This document shows, piece after piece, positions 16,010 to 23,553 of a stretch of 36,804 nt of DNA. The translations under genes and the position numbers were made by a program. This DNA is from Streptomyces sp. PR69 (GTDB taxonomy: Bacteria; Actinomycetota; Actinomycetes; Streptomycetales; Streptomycetaceae). Under the pieces are notes generated by a model. It searched no databases and had not been told where the DNA came from. It saw nothing but the letters and a program-made list of their open reading frames with translations. Each line of letters begins with the position of its first letter. Position 1 is the first letter of the stretch. The DNA lies in NCBI RefSeq assembly GCF_026420845.1, contig NZ_JAOWCB010000046.1, forward strand, positions 1-36,804, read 5' to 3'.

Positions 16010-16034
16010 TACGTATGAGCCATACGTTATACGT
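16010..16034. promoter_or_regulatory. Overlapping TACGT palindromes, likely LacI-type operator
   Basis: In the 114-base divergent gap, acgtat (16011-16016) and atacgt (16022-16027) form an inverted repeat with a 5-base spacer. The right half then pairs again as acgt-tat-acgt (16024-16034). The AT-rich palindromes stand out strongly in this GC-rich context. Position and form fit autoregulation by the LacI-type protein. Confidence 0.6.
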
Positions 16035-16070
16035 AACACGATCACCATGACGGACGACGAAGGGCGACAC

Positions 16071-17345
16071 ATGGCCGCCGGGTACGCCGACATACTCAGG
16101 GCCCCGCACGCCGCCAGGCTGCTCGCGGGGACGCTCGTCGGCCGGCTCCCGAACGCCACGGGGCATATCGCGATCGTGCTCTTCACCCGCGCGGAGGGCG
16201 GCAGCTACACCCTCGCCGGGGCGCTCGCCGCCGTATACGGGCTGGCCACCGCGGTGGGGCAGCCCCTGCTCGGCCGCGCCGTGGATCTGTGCGGACAGCC
16301 CCGCGTCCAGTTCCCCGCCGCCGTCGTCTCGGCGCTCGGAATGCTGCTGCTGGCCGTCGCAGGCGTCGCCTCCCTCCCGCTCGCCTACGCGGCCGTGGCG
16401 GTCGCGGGCCTGTTCACCCCGCCGCTGGAGGGCGGTCTGCGCGCCCTGTGGCCCAGCGTGCTCGACGACCGCGAGGACCGGGTCCACCGGGCGTACGCCA
16501 TGGACGCGGTCGCGCAGGAGATCATGTTCACCGTCGGCCCGCTGCTGGTGACGCTCCTGGTGGCGCTCGCCTCGCCCGCCGCCGCCCTGCTCGTCATCAA
16601 CGCGGTCGGTGTGCTCGGCGCCCTCTCGGTCGTCCTCTCCGAACCCTCCCGCGCCTGGCGCAGCGCCCCCCGCGAGGCGCACTGGCTGGGCGCACTCCGC
16701 TCGCCCGGGCTGCTCGCGCTGCTCGGGTCCTTCTTCTTCGTGGGGCTCGCGCTGGGGTCGATCACCGTCGCGGGCGTGGCCTACGCCGACGACCACGGCA
16801 GCCAGGCCGTCTACGGCTGGCTGATGGCCGCGCTCGGCCTCGGCGCCCTGGCCGGCGGTGTCTACTACGGCGCCCGCCAGTGGGCGGGCCCGGCCGAGCG
16901 GCGGCTGCGCTTCATCGTCGCCCTCCTCGCGCTCGGCTATCTCCCGCTGGTCCTCACCCCCGCCCCGCTCGCCATGACCGGGCTCGCCGCGCTCGCCGGT
17001 CTCTTTCTCGCCCCGGCCATCGCCTGCGCCTTCATCGTCGTCGACCGCCATGCCCCGCGCGGCACGGTCACCGAGGCATTCTCCTGGCTGGTCACCACCT
17101 TCGGCGTGGGCGCGGCCGTCGGCACGGCCGCAGCGGGACCGGCCGTCGAGCTGGGCGGCACGGCGTGGGGTTTCGCCGTCGCCGGCGCCGGAGGCATCGC
17201 CGCCCTGCTGGTTCTGACGGCCACTCAGCAGGTGCTCGCGGCTCCCGCCCGTGCGAAGGACCGTGCGGGCCCTGTCGCAGGCTCAGCCGAAAATGATCGC
17301 AGCGGGGCGGCCGAACCCGGTTTCAGCACAGGCTGTGAGGCGTAA
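16071..17345 (+). CDS. MFS transporter
   Basis: A 424-residue integral-membrane protein with about 11-12 hydrophobic segments. Recognisable parts are the first helix pair around LLAGTLVGRLPNATGHIAIVLF, the loop GRAVDLCGQPR between helices 2 and 3 (position of the MFS A-motif), a central hydrophilic linker (about 190-215), and a second helix bundle with GLALGSITVAGVAYADDHG. It resembles drug- or small-molecule efflux carriers. The ATG at 16071 has AAGGG upstream; the ATG at 16047 has none but is possible if the message is leaderless. The pafA start lies only 9 bases after its stop, so transcription from the LacI-regulated promoter could read into pafA. Substrate unknown. Confidence 0.9.
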   Translation: MAAGYADILRAPHAARLLAGTLVGRLPNATGHIAIVLFTRAEGGSYTLAGALAAVYGLATAVGQPLLGRAVDLCGQPRVQFPAAVVSALGMLLLAVAGVASLPLAYAAVAVAGLFTPPLEGGLRALWPSVLDDREDRVHRAYAMDAVAQEIMFTVGPLLVTLLVALASPAAALLVINAVGVLGALSVVLSEPSRAWRSAPREAHWLGALRSPGLLALLGSFFFVGLALGSITVAGVAYADDHGSQAVYGWLMAALGLGALAGGVYYGARQWAGPAERRLRFIVALLALGYLPLVLTPAPLAMTGLAALAGLFLAPAIACAFIVVDRHAPRGTVTEAFSWLVTTFGVGAAVGTAAAGPAVELGGTAWGFAVAGAGGIAALLVLTATQQVLAAPARAKDRAGPVAGSAENDRSGAAEPGFSTGCEA

Positions 17346-17354
17346 TGTTCAGTC

Positions 17355-18716
17355 ATGGACCGCCGCATTTTCGGGCTGGAGAACGAGTACGGCGTCACAT
17401 GCACGTTCAGGGGACAGCGCCGACTGTCTCCTGACGAAGTGGCGCGGTACCTCTTCCGCCGTGTCGTGTCATGGGGCCGCAGCAGCAATGTCTTCCTGCG
17501 GAATGGCGCCCGGCTGTATCTCGACGTGGGCTCGCATCCGGAATACGCCACGCCAGAGTGTGACAATGTGACCGAACTGGTCACCCACGACAAAGCGGGC
17601 GAGCGTATTCTCGAAGGCCTGCTCGTCGACGCGGAGCGCCGTCTGCACGAGGAGGGAATCGCGGGCGACGTCTATCTCTTCAAGAACAACACCGACTCGG
17701 CGGGAAACTCCTACGGCTGCCATGAGAACTATCTCGTGGCACGCCATGGCGAGTTCTCCCGGCTGGCGGACATCCTGATCCCCTTCCTCGTCACCCGCCA
17801 GCTGCTGTGCGGCGCGGGCAAGGTGCTGCAGACCCCGCGCGGCGCGGTCTACTGCGTCAGCCAGCGCGCCGAGCACATCTGGGAGGGCGTCAGCTCAGCC
17901 ACCACCCGCTCCCGCCCCATCATCAACACCCGCGACGAGCCCCACGCGGACGCCGAGCGCTACCGCCGCCTCCATGTCATCGTCGGCGACTCGAATATGT
18001 CGGAGACGACGATGCTGCTCAAGGTCGGCGCGACCGACCTGGTGCTGCGCATGATCGAGGCGGGCACGGTGATGCGCGACCTCACGCTGGAGAACCCCAT
18101 CCGGGCCATCCGCGAGGTGAGCCATGACATCACCGGGCAGCGCAAGGTGCGCCTGGCCAGCGGACGTGAGGCATCGGCCCTGGAGGTGCAGCGGGAGTAC
18201 TACGAGAAGGCCGTGGACTTCGTCGACCGGCGCGGCATCCGCACGGGCATGGTCGAGCAGGTGATAGAGCTCTGGGGCCGCACCCTGGAGGCCATCGAGT
18301 CCGAGGATCTCGACCGCATCGGCACCGAGATCGACTGGGTGATGAAGTACAAGCTCCTTGAGCGGTACCGCGCCAAGCACAACATGACCATGTCGCATCC
18401 CCGGGTCGCCCAGATAGACCTCGCGTACCACGACATCCACCGCCAGCGGGGCCTCTACTACCTGCTGGAACGCAAGGGGCAGGCGGCCCGGATCTGCAAC
18501 GACCTCAAGATCTTCGAGGGCAAGTCGGTGCCCCCGCAGACCACCCGGGCGCGGCTGCGCGGCGACTTCATCCGCAGGGCGCAGGAGCAGCGCCGGGACT
18601 TCACCGTGGACTGGGTACACCTCAAGCTCAATGACCAGGCACAGCGGACCGTGCTGTGCAAGGACCCCTTCCGGTCGGTCGACGACCGGGTGGAAAAGCT
18701 GATCGCAGGGATGTAG
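17355..18716 (+). CDS. pafA: Pup-protein ligase PafA
   Basis: The 453-residue ligase that couples the C-terminal Glu of deamidated Pup to substrate lysines using ATP. It shares the carboxylate-amine ligase fold with Dop but lacks the Dop-specific loop. Key residues visible are Glu9 in IFGLENEYGV, catalytic Asp57 in RLYLDVGSHPEYATPEC, NNTDSAGNSYGCHENYL and INTRDEPHADAERYRRLHVI. The small C-terminal domain (about 390-453, RARLRGDFIRRAQE) is the one that helps to bind Pup. The start has no close strong ribosome site; GTGAGG lies 14 bases upstream, overlapping the end of the MFS gene, so translation may be coupled to that gene. A terminator follows. Confidence 0.98.
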   Translation: MDRRIFGLENEYGVTCTFRGQRRLSPDEVARYLFRRVVSWGRSSNVFLRNGARLYLDVGSHPEYATPECDNVTELVTHDKAGERILEGLLVDAERRLHEEGIAGDVYLFKNNTDSAGNSYGCHENYLVARHGEFSRLADILIPFLVTRQLLCGAGKVLQTPRGAVYCVSQRAEHIWEGVSSATTRSRPIINTRDEPHADAERYRRLHVIVGDSNMSETTMLLKVGATDLVLRMIEAGTVMRDLTLENPIRAIREVSHDITGQRKVRLASGREASALEVQREYYEKAVDFVDRRGIRTGMVEQVIELWGRTLEAIESEDLDRIGTEIDWVMKYKLLERYRAKHNMTMSHPRVAQIDLAYHDIHRQRGLYYLLERKGQAARICNDLKIFEGKSVPPQTTRARLRGDFIRRAQEQRRDFTVDWVHLKLNDQAQRTVLCKDPFRSVDDRVEKLIAGM

Positions 18717-18758
18717 GGCCGGCCGCGTCAGCCGGGCGGCGGCAGGGAACGCCCATCG

Positions 18759-18785
18759 GGCCCCGTGCGTTTCTCGTGCGGGGCC
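18759..18785 (+). terminator. Terminator after pafA
   Basis: The arms 18759-18769 (ggccccgtgcg) and 18775-18785 (cgtgcggggcc) pair over 11 positions with two G-T wobbles, with loop tttct and a following ttt. It lies 43 bases after the pafA stop and about 60 before the FKBP gene, whose own -10 may be tagagt near 18798. Confidence 0.75.
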
Positions 18786-18842
18786 TTTGGCACGCCATAG
18801 AGTGTCGGGCACCTAAATCGCCGACTGAGATCTGAGGAACAC

Positions 18843-19778
18843 GTGCGCCGACTTGCCGGCCTGATCGTCGTCCCGCTGCTTCTGCTGACAGCTGCTTGCG
18901 GCAACGACACGGGCTCCGACTCCGCCCCGTCCAAGAACGGACTGCCCGCGATCACCGCCGGCGCCAAGTTCGGCGAGAAGCCGACCCTCGCCAAGGGCGA
19001 GGGCGACCCGCCGAAGGAACTGAAGGCCGACGTCATCAGCGAGGGCGACGGCGCAAAGGTCAAGGACGGCGACTACATCGAGGTCAACTATCTGGGCCAG
19101 GCCTGGGACTCCGACGAGCCCTTCGACAACAGCTTCGACCGGGGGGAGCCGTTCGGGCTCACCCTGGGCGCCGGCCAGGTCATCAAGGGCTGGGACGAGG
19201 GGCTGAAGGGCCAGAAGGTCGGCAGCCGGGTCGAGATCGGCATTCCGCCGGAGCTGGGCTACGGGGAGCAGGGCCAGGGCGACATCAAGCCCAACGCCAC
19301 CCTCGTCTTTGTCGTCGATGTGCTGAAGTCCACCTCGGTCCCCAAGGCCGCCGAGGGCGCAGAGGCAGCGCAGGACGACGCCGCTCTGCCGAAGGTGGGC
19401 GTGAACGCCGACGGCAAGGCCCCCAAGATCACCATCCCCAAGACCGACCCGCCGAAGAAGCTCGTCTCCAACTACATCCTGGAGAGCGACGGCGCGGAGG
19501 TCACCGCCAAGGACACGGTGATCGTGGCCTATGAGGCCTACCTGTGGAAGGACGCCAAGAAGTTCGACAGCACCTATGCGGTGGGCAGGAATCAGACCCT
19601 GCCCCCGCTGGAGCAGATCTCGCTCAAGGGCCTCAAGGACGGACTCACAGGCAAGAAGATCGGCAGCCGGGTGCTGCTCGTCATCCCGCCGGACCAGGCC
19701 TTCGGCGAGCAGGAGCAGCAGGGCGTTCCGAAGAACTCCACGCTGGTCTTCTCCGTGGACATCCTCGCGAAGGCGTAA
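18843..19778 (+). CDS. FKBP-type prolyl isomerase lipoprotein with two FKBP domains
   Basis: A 311-residue exported lipoprotein. The signal LIVVPLLLLTAAC has lipobox LTAAC with lipidated Cys19. FKBP domain 1 (about 70-160) is well conserved: VEVNYLGQAWDS, LGAGQVIKGWDEGLKGQKVGSRVEIGIPPELGYGEQG and LVFVVDVL. Domain 2 (about 215-311) is divergent: the GAGQVIxGWD core is replaced by LPPLEQISLKGLKDGLTGKKIGSR, so isomerase activity of that half is doubtful. Such proteins assist folding of secreted proteins at the outer face of the membrane. The start is GTG with GAGGAA upstream. A second, cytosolic FKBP gene follows after 57 bases. Confidence 0.95.
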   Translation: MRRLAGLIVVPLLLLTAACGNDTGSDSAPSKNGLPAITAGAKFGEKPTLAKGEGDPPKELKADVISEGDGAKVKDGDYIEVNYLGQAWDSDEPFDNSFDRGEPFGLTLGAGQVIKGWDEGLKGQKVGSRVEIGIPPELGYGEQGQGDIKPNATLVFVVDVLKSTSVPKAAEGAEAAQDDAALPKVGVNADGKAPKITIPKTDPPKKLVSNYILESDGAEVTAKDTVIVAYEAYLWKDAKKFDSTYAVGRNQTLPPLEQISLKGLKDGLTGKKIGSRVLLVIPPDQAFGEQEQQGVPKNSTLVFSVDILAKA

Positions 19779-19835
19779 GCCGCGAAGGTGTAAGACTGTC
19801 CCTTTGCCCCGTTCACGATATTGAGGAGCAGTTCA

Positions 19836-20210
19836 GTGAACATCGACAAGCCCGAGATCGACTTCCCGGACGGGCCGGCCCCGGCTGACCTGGAGATCGT
19901 CGACATCTGGGAGGGCGACGGGCCGGAGGCCAAGGCGGGCGACACCGTCAAGGTCCACTATGTGGGCGTGGCCTTCTCCACGGGCGAGGAGTTCGACGCG
20001 TCCTGGAACCGCGGCACGCCGCTGCAGTTCCAGCTGGGCGCGGGCCAGGTCATCGCGGGCTGGGACCGGGGCGTGCAGGGCATGAAGGTCGGCGGCCGCC
20101 GCAAGCTGACCATCCCGGCCCACCTCGCCTACGGCGACCGCGGCGCGGGCGGCGGCCGGATCGCCCCCGGCGAGACGCTGATCTTTGTCTGCGATCTGGT
20201 CTCCGTCTGA
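19836..20210 (+). CDS. Small cytosolic FKBP-type peptidyl-prolyl isomerase
   Basis: A 124-residue single-domain FKBP with no signal peptide. The active-site pattern is complete: VKVHYVGVAFSTGEEFDASW, FQLGAGQVIAGWDRGVQGMKVGGRRKLTIPAHLAYGDRG and LIFVCDLVSV. It catalyses cis-trans isomerisation of Xaa-Pro bonds and would be expected to bind FK506. The start is GTG with GAGGAG 7 bases upstream. It may be co-transcribed with the lipoprotein FKBP gene, and a strong terminator ends the unit before pafB. Association with pafA is positional; no role in pupylation can be read from the sequence. Confidence 0.96.
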   Translation: MNIDKPEIDFPDGPAPADLEIVDIWEGDGPEAKAGDTVKVHYVGVAFSTGEEFDASWNRGTPLQFQLGAGQVIAGWDRGVQGMKVGGRRKLTIPAHLAYGDRGAGGGRIAPGETLIFVCDLVSV

Positions 20211-20254
20211 GTCTGACTGAATCGCGTCCGTTTCCGGACGGTTTCATAGGGTAA

Positions 20255-20286
20255 CGAGGGCCCATGCCTGGGGGCATGGGCCCTCG
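20255..20286 (+). terminator. Terminator after the FKBP gene
   Basis: The perfect 14-bp arms cgagggcccatgcc (20255-20268) and ggcatgggccctcg (20273-20286) have the loop tggg and are followed by gcttgggt. It begins 44 bases after the FKBP stop. Confidence 0.9.
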
Positions 20287-20391
20287 GCTTGGGTCCGCAC
20301 ACCCCGGAGCGGTACGGTCAACAGGCGGAAGCGACTCGGTCGGACCGATCTGTCGGATCGTCTGAAGATCAAAAAGAGGTGCGGGGCGTCG

Positions 20392-21348
20392 ATGGCCATT
20401 GCCAAGGCCGAGCGGCTGATGAATCTGGCGCTGTGCCTGCTGGGGACGCGCCGGCCGCTGAGCAAGCGTGAGCTGCGCGGCTCCATCGAGGCCTATCTTG
20501 AAGCCGGCTCCGATGAGTCCTTCAATCGCATGTTCGAGCGCGACAAGGACGATCTGCGCGAACTCGGGCTGGTCATCGAGACGGTGGAGAACCTCGACGG
20601 CGAGACCGGCTATCTGGCCCGCCGCGACTCCAACCGGCTGCCGCCCATCACGCTCGACGCCGAGGAGGCCGCGGCCCTGGGCCTGGCGGCCAAGGTCTGG
20701 CAGCAGGCCCGGCTCGCCGGGGCGGCCAGCGGCGCGCTGCAGAAGCTCCGCGCGGCCGGCATGCCGGAGGCGGAGGATGCGTACGAGGCCCAGCACAGCG
20801 CCCTCGAACCGCGCATCCCGGTGCATGAGGCGGCCTTCGAGCCCCTGATGCTGGCCTGTCGCGACCGCCGCCCCGTGCTCTTCGAGTACCGCAAGGCGAA
20901 CGCGGCCCGCCCCGAGCAGCGCCATGTGGAGCCCTGGGCGCTGGAGTGCTGGCGCGGCCACTGGTATCTCGCCGGCTTCGACCGGGACCGCGGTGCGGAA
21001 CGCGTCTTCCGGCTCTCCCGCATCACCGGCCGCGTCCGCTCGCGCGCGGGGGCCTTCACCGCGCCCGTGCCCGATGTCGTGACCGTACGGGAGACCGTGG
21101 AGACCTGGGCGGGGGAGACCGCCACCCGCACCGCGCGCATCCGGCTCCGTGCCGGCTGCGGCTACCCGCTGCGCGCCCGGGCCCGCTCCGTCCGGGAACT
21201 CGGCGACGGCTGGGATGAGTTGGAGATTCCATACGGCCACGGCCTGGACGCCTGGCTGGTGGAGTTCGGCCCGGACGTCGTCGTACTGGAGCCCGCCGAT
21301 CTGCGGGCCGATGTGGTGGACCGGCTGCGCGCCGTGGCCAAAGGCTGA
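20392..21348 (+). CDS. pafB: WYL-domain transcriptional regulator PafB
   Basis: A 318-residue regulator. The N-terminal winged helix (about 1-75: RLMNLALCLLGTRRPLSKRELR, then FNRMFERDKDDLRELG) is followed by a WYL domain (about 140-210: RRPVLFEYRKANAA, VEPWALECWRGHWYLAGFDRDRG, VFRLSRI) and a C-terminal extension WCX (about 230-318). In mycobacteria PafB and PafC act together as activators of a LexA-independent DNA-damage response, and WYL domains are thought to sense nucleic acid. The ATG at 20392 follows AGAGGTG at a somewhat long distance. pafC follows after 16 bases, so they form an operon with matching stoichiometry. Confidence 0.95.
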   Translation: MAIAKAERLMNLALCLLGTRRPLSKRELRGSIEAYLEAGSDESFNRMFERDKDDLRELGLVIETVENLDGETGYLARRDSNRLPPITLDAEEAAALGLAAKVWQQARLAGAASGALQKLRAAGMPEAEDAYEAQHSALEPRIPVHEAAFEPLMLACRDRRPVLFEYRKANAARPEQRHVEPWALECWRGHWYLAGFDRDRGAERVFRLSRITGRVRSRAGAFTAPVPDVVTVRETVETWAGETATRTARIRLRAGCGYPLRARARSVRELGDGWDELEIPYGHGLDAWLVEFGPDVVVLEPADLRADVVDRLRAVAKG

Positions 21349-21364
21349 GGGGGAATCGCAGACC

Positions 21365-22330
21365 ATGGCCGCGAACGCCATTGACCAGACCCGGCGGATG
21401 CTCTCGCTGGTGACCTATCTGCGGGAGCGCCCCGGTGCGCGCATCGGCGACGTCGCCCGCGCCTTCGGGATCAGCGAGGACGAGCTGATCTCCGACCTCG
21501 ATGTGCTGCCGATGTGCGGCACGAGCTTCCGCGGCGGCGATCTGCTGGACATCGACACGGACGGCGACCGGATCTGGTGGCGGAATCCGGACGCCTCCGG
21601 CGAAAGCACGGCGGAGCCGCTGCGGCTCGCCGCGGACGAGGCGACCGCCCTGCTGGTGGCCGCGCGTGCCGTCGCCACCCTGCCGGGGCTGCGCGAGAGC
21701 GACCGCGAGGCGCTGCTGCGGGCCACCGCCAAACTGGAGGCCGCGGCGGGCGAGGCGGCCGGGGCGAGCGCGCGCCTTTCGGTCACGTTCGAGTCCGAGG
21801 GCGGAGTCTTCGCCGATGTCGACCGGGCCATCTCGGAGCGCCGCCGCCTGTGGCTGAGGTACTACTCACCGGCCCGCGACGAGCTCACGGAGCGCGAGGT
21901 CGACCCCATCAGGCTCTTCGCCGTCGGCCACACCTATATGGAGGCCTGGTGCCGGCTCTCCGAGGCGCGCCGCACCTTCCGGCTCGACCGGGTGGCCGAG
22001 ATCAGGCTCCTCGACGCACCGGCCGCGGCGCCCGAGATCGAGCTGCGGGACCTGTCCGAGGGCCTGGTCCAGCCGTCCGCGGACGACCCCGAGGTGGTGG
22101 TCGAGGTCGGCCCCGGCGGACGCTGGGTCGCCGAGTACTACCCGCACGACAGCGCGGAGGAGCTGCCCGACGGCGGCCTGCGCATCACCCTGCGCACACC
22201 GGTGCCCGCCTCCCTGCGGCGGCTGGCGCTGCGGCTCGGCAGGGACGGGCGGATCGTCTCCCCCCAGGACCTGGCCGCCAGCGCCCGCGACGCCGCGCGG
22301 GACGCCCTCGCGGCCTACGGCGAACGATGA
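21365..22330 (+). CDS. pafC: WYL-domain transcriptional regulator PafC
   Basis: The 321-residue partner of PafB. It has an N-terminal winged helix (DQTRRMLSLVTYLRERPGARIGDVARAFGISEDELISDLDVL, about 6-48), a middle WYL domain (about 155-225: ISERRRLWLRYYSPARDEL, VDPIRLFAVGHTYMEAWCRLSEARRTFRLDRV) and a WCX end region. Paralogy with PafB is obvious in layout, and some actinobacteria have them fused in one gene. I chose the ATG at 21365 because GAGGGGGA lies upstream and the longer reading is out of frame with pafB and has no ribosome site. The pair likely acts as a heterodimer on promoters of repair genes. Confidence 0.95.
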   Translation: MAANAIDQTRRMLSLVTYLRERPGARIGDVARAFGISEDELISDLDVLPMCGTSFRGGDLLDIDTDGDRIWWRNPDASGESTAEPLRLAADEATALLVAARAVATLPGLRESDREALLRATAKLEAAAGEAAGASARLSVTFESEGGVFADVDRAISERRRLWLRYYSPARDELTEREVDPIRLFAVGHTYMEAWCRLSEARRTFRLDRVAEIRLLDAPAAAPEIELRDLSEGLVQPSADDPEVVVEVGPGGRWVAEYYPHDSAEELPDGGLRITLRTPVPASLRRLALRLGRDGRIVSPQDLAASARDAARDALAAYGER

Positions 22331-22448
22331 CACGTGTCCGTACCCCCGCCCCCGGTGAGGAAGCGATCACGGACGCCCGGCCGTCCGCCGAGGGCGGGCC
22401 GGTATGTCGGGTACGTCGGGTAACTCGGTGACAAGGAGCTCAGCGTCA

Positions 22449-22730
22449 ATGTCTCTGCTGCCAGGAATCGCCGCCCAGCCGGGCCCCGCGGATGTCGCGG
22501 CACCCGTGCGGCCCGTGGTCTTCAAGGCCGCGTGTCCCGAGTGCCGCGGCTGCTTCGAGCTGGCGGCGGGGGCGCTGCGGCTGGCCATCGGCGCCAGCCG
22601 GAAGACCACCTTCTACTCCTTCACCTGCCCCGAGTGCGGTCAGGCCGTCCGCAAGCCGGCCGGGGAGCGCATCGTCGAGCTGCTCACCGGCGGCGGGGTG
22701 CGGACCCTGCGGCTCCACTCGACCGTCTAG
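22449..22730 (+). CDS. Small zinc-ribbon protein, unknown function
   Basis: A 93-residue protein with two CPEC motifs (Cys29/Cys32 and Cys60/Cys63), which together can hold one zinc ion. An extra Cys35 follows the first pair. The region between them (FELAAGALRLAIGASRKTTFYSF) is amphipathic and predicts a beta-rich ribbon. There is no signal peptide or membrane segment, so it is cytosolic and may bind nucleic acid or protein. The ATG at 22449 has AAGGAG 10 bases upstream. It lies between pafC and the tat genes on the same strand. I recall similar small proteins in this position in Streptomyces, but no function. Confidence 0.85.
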   Translation: MSLLPGIAAQPGPADVAAPVRPVVFKAACPECRGCFELAAGALRLAIGASRKTTFYSFTCPECGQAVRKPAGERIVELLTGGGVRTLRLHSTV

Positions 22731-22845
22731 CCTTCCTGCTGTCGCTCCGCCGTTCTGCCGCCCTGTCGCCCTGCCATTCCGTTCATTCTGTCGTTTCGCA
22801 GTCTCGTCATTCCGCCGTCCGTCCAGAGGGGTCCGGTTCCAGCGC

Positions 22846-23031
22846 ATGTTCTGGCCCATGCTCGCCATCGCCCTTGGCTTCCTTGGGGTCGCCGTGCTCG
22901 GCGTCCTCGGCATCCGCGTCTTCGTCGAAGCCCAGCGTCTTGGCCGTGAAGTCGCCCGTACCGCAGAACGGATCAACCAGGCCGCGGAGGACCTGGAGCG
23001 GGCCGCGACGGGGCTGGCCAGGACCGAGTGA
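22846..23031 (+). CDS. Small single-span membrane protein
   Basis: A 61-residue protein with one hydrophobic segment (FWPMLAIALGFLGVAVLGVLGIRVF, about 2-27), followed by a charged amphipathic helix (REVARTAERINQAAEDLERAATGLA) that could form a short coiled coil. Topology is likely N-out with the helix in the cytosol. The ribosome site is poor; GAGGGG lies about 15 bases upstream, so the start is uncertain. The layout (one span plus an amphipathic helix) is loosely TatA/B-like, but the Phe-Gly hinge is missing, so I do not call it TatB. It precedes tatA by about 165 bases. Confidence 0.65.
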   Translation: MFWPMLAIALGFLGVAVLGVLGIRVFVEAQRLGREVARTAERINQAAEDLERAATGLARTE

Positions 23032-23196
23032 CCGCTGCTCGCGCCCGTGCGCTATGGCCCCCGCGGGTACGCGCGGGGATTGCCGGACGTTTACTCGCGA
23101 GGGTTACGATGACTGTTCGTGCGCACGGTGAACTCCCCTCCACGCGCACCTGCCGATCGCTATTCATATGACCTCAGGTCAGAAGGTAGGCAAATC

Positions 23197-23481
23197 ATGG
23201 GTCAGGTTGGTGTCTGGCAGCTGGTCATCATCCTCGGGATCGTCGTGCTTCTTTTCGGAGCGAAGAAGCTGCCCGAGATGGCGCGCTCGCTGGGCAAGTC
23301 CGCCCGGATTCTGAAGAGCGAGGCCGCCGCCATGAAGAACGACGGTCCTGCCGCGGACGACGCCCAGAGGGGTTCCGGCGCCGCGGAGCAGACCGTCGCC
23401 CCCAAGACCATCCAGGCGGCGCCCGGCGATGTGACCTCCGCTCGGCCTGTCGAGGAGACCAAGCGCACCTCCCAGGGCTGA
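23197..23481 (+). CDS. tatA: Twin-arginine translocase subunit TatA
   Basis: A 94-residue membrane protein. One N-terminal span (VWQLVIILGIVVLLF, about 6-21), the FG hinge in LLFGAKKLPEMARSLGKSARILKSE, an amphipathic helix (about 24-42) and an acidic, Ala/Pro-rich soluble tail are all standard for TatA. TatA oligomers form the conducting part of the Tat export system for folded proteins. The ATG at 23197 follows AAGGTAGG. tatC comes 72 bases later; tatB is not in the window, and in Streptomyces it is normally elsewhere. The upstream segment near 23101 (ggttacgatgact) may carry the promoter. Confidence 0.96.
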   Translation: MGQVGVWQLVIILGIVVLLFGAKKLPEMARSLGKSARILKSEAAAMKNDGPAADDAQRGSGAAEQTVAPKTIQAAPGDVTSARPVEETKRTSQG

Positions 23482-23553
23482 GCCCCCGGATCATCACCAC
23501 AGGCAAGCGGCGGTCGTCCGGTCGGGCGGCTGCCCCCGAGATGAGGACGTGGG

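Noticed and set aside
22846..23031. tatB
   Set aside because: The small protein has one span and an amphipathic helix but lacks the conserved Gly/Pro hinge motif of TatB and is too short.
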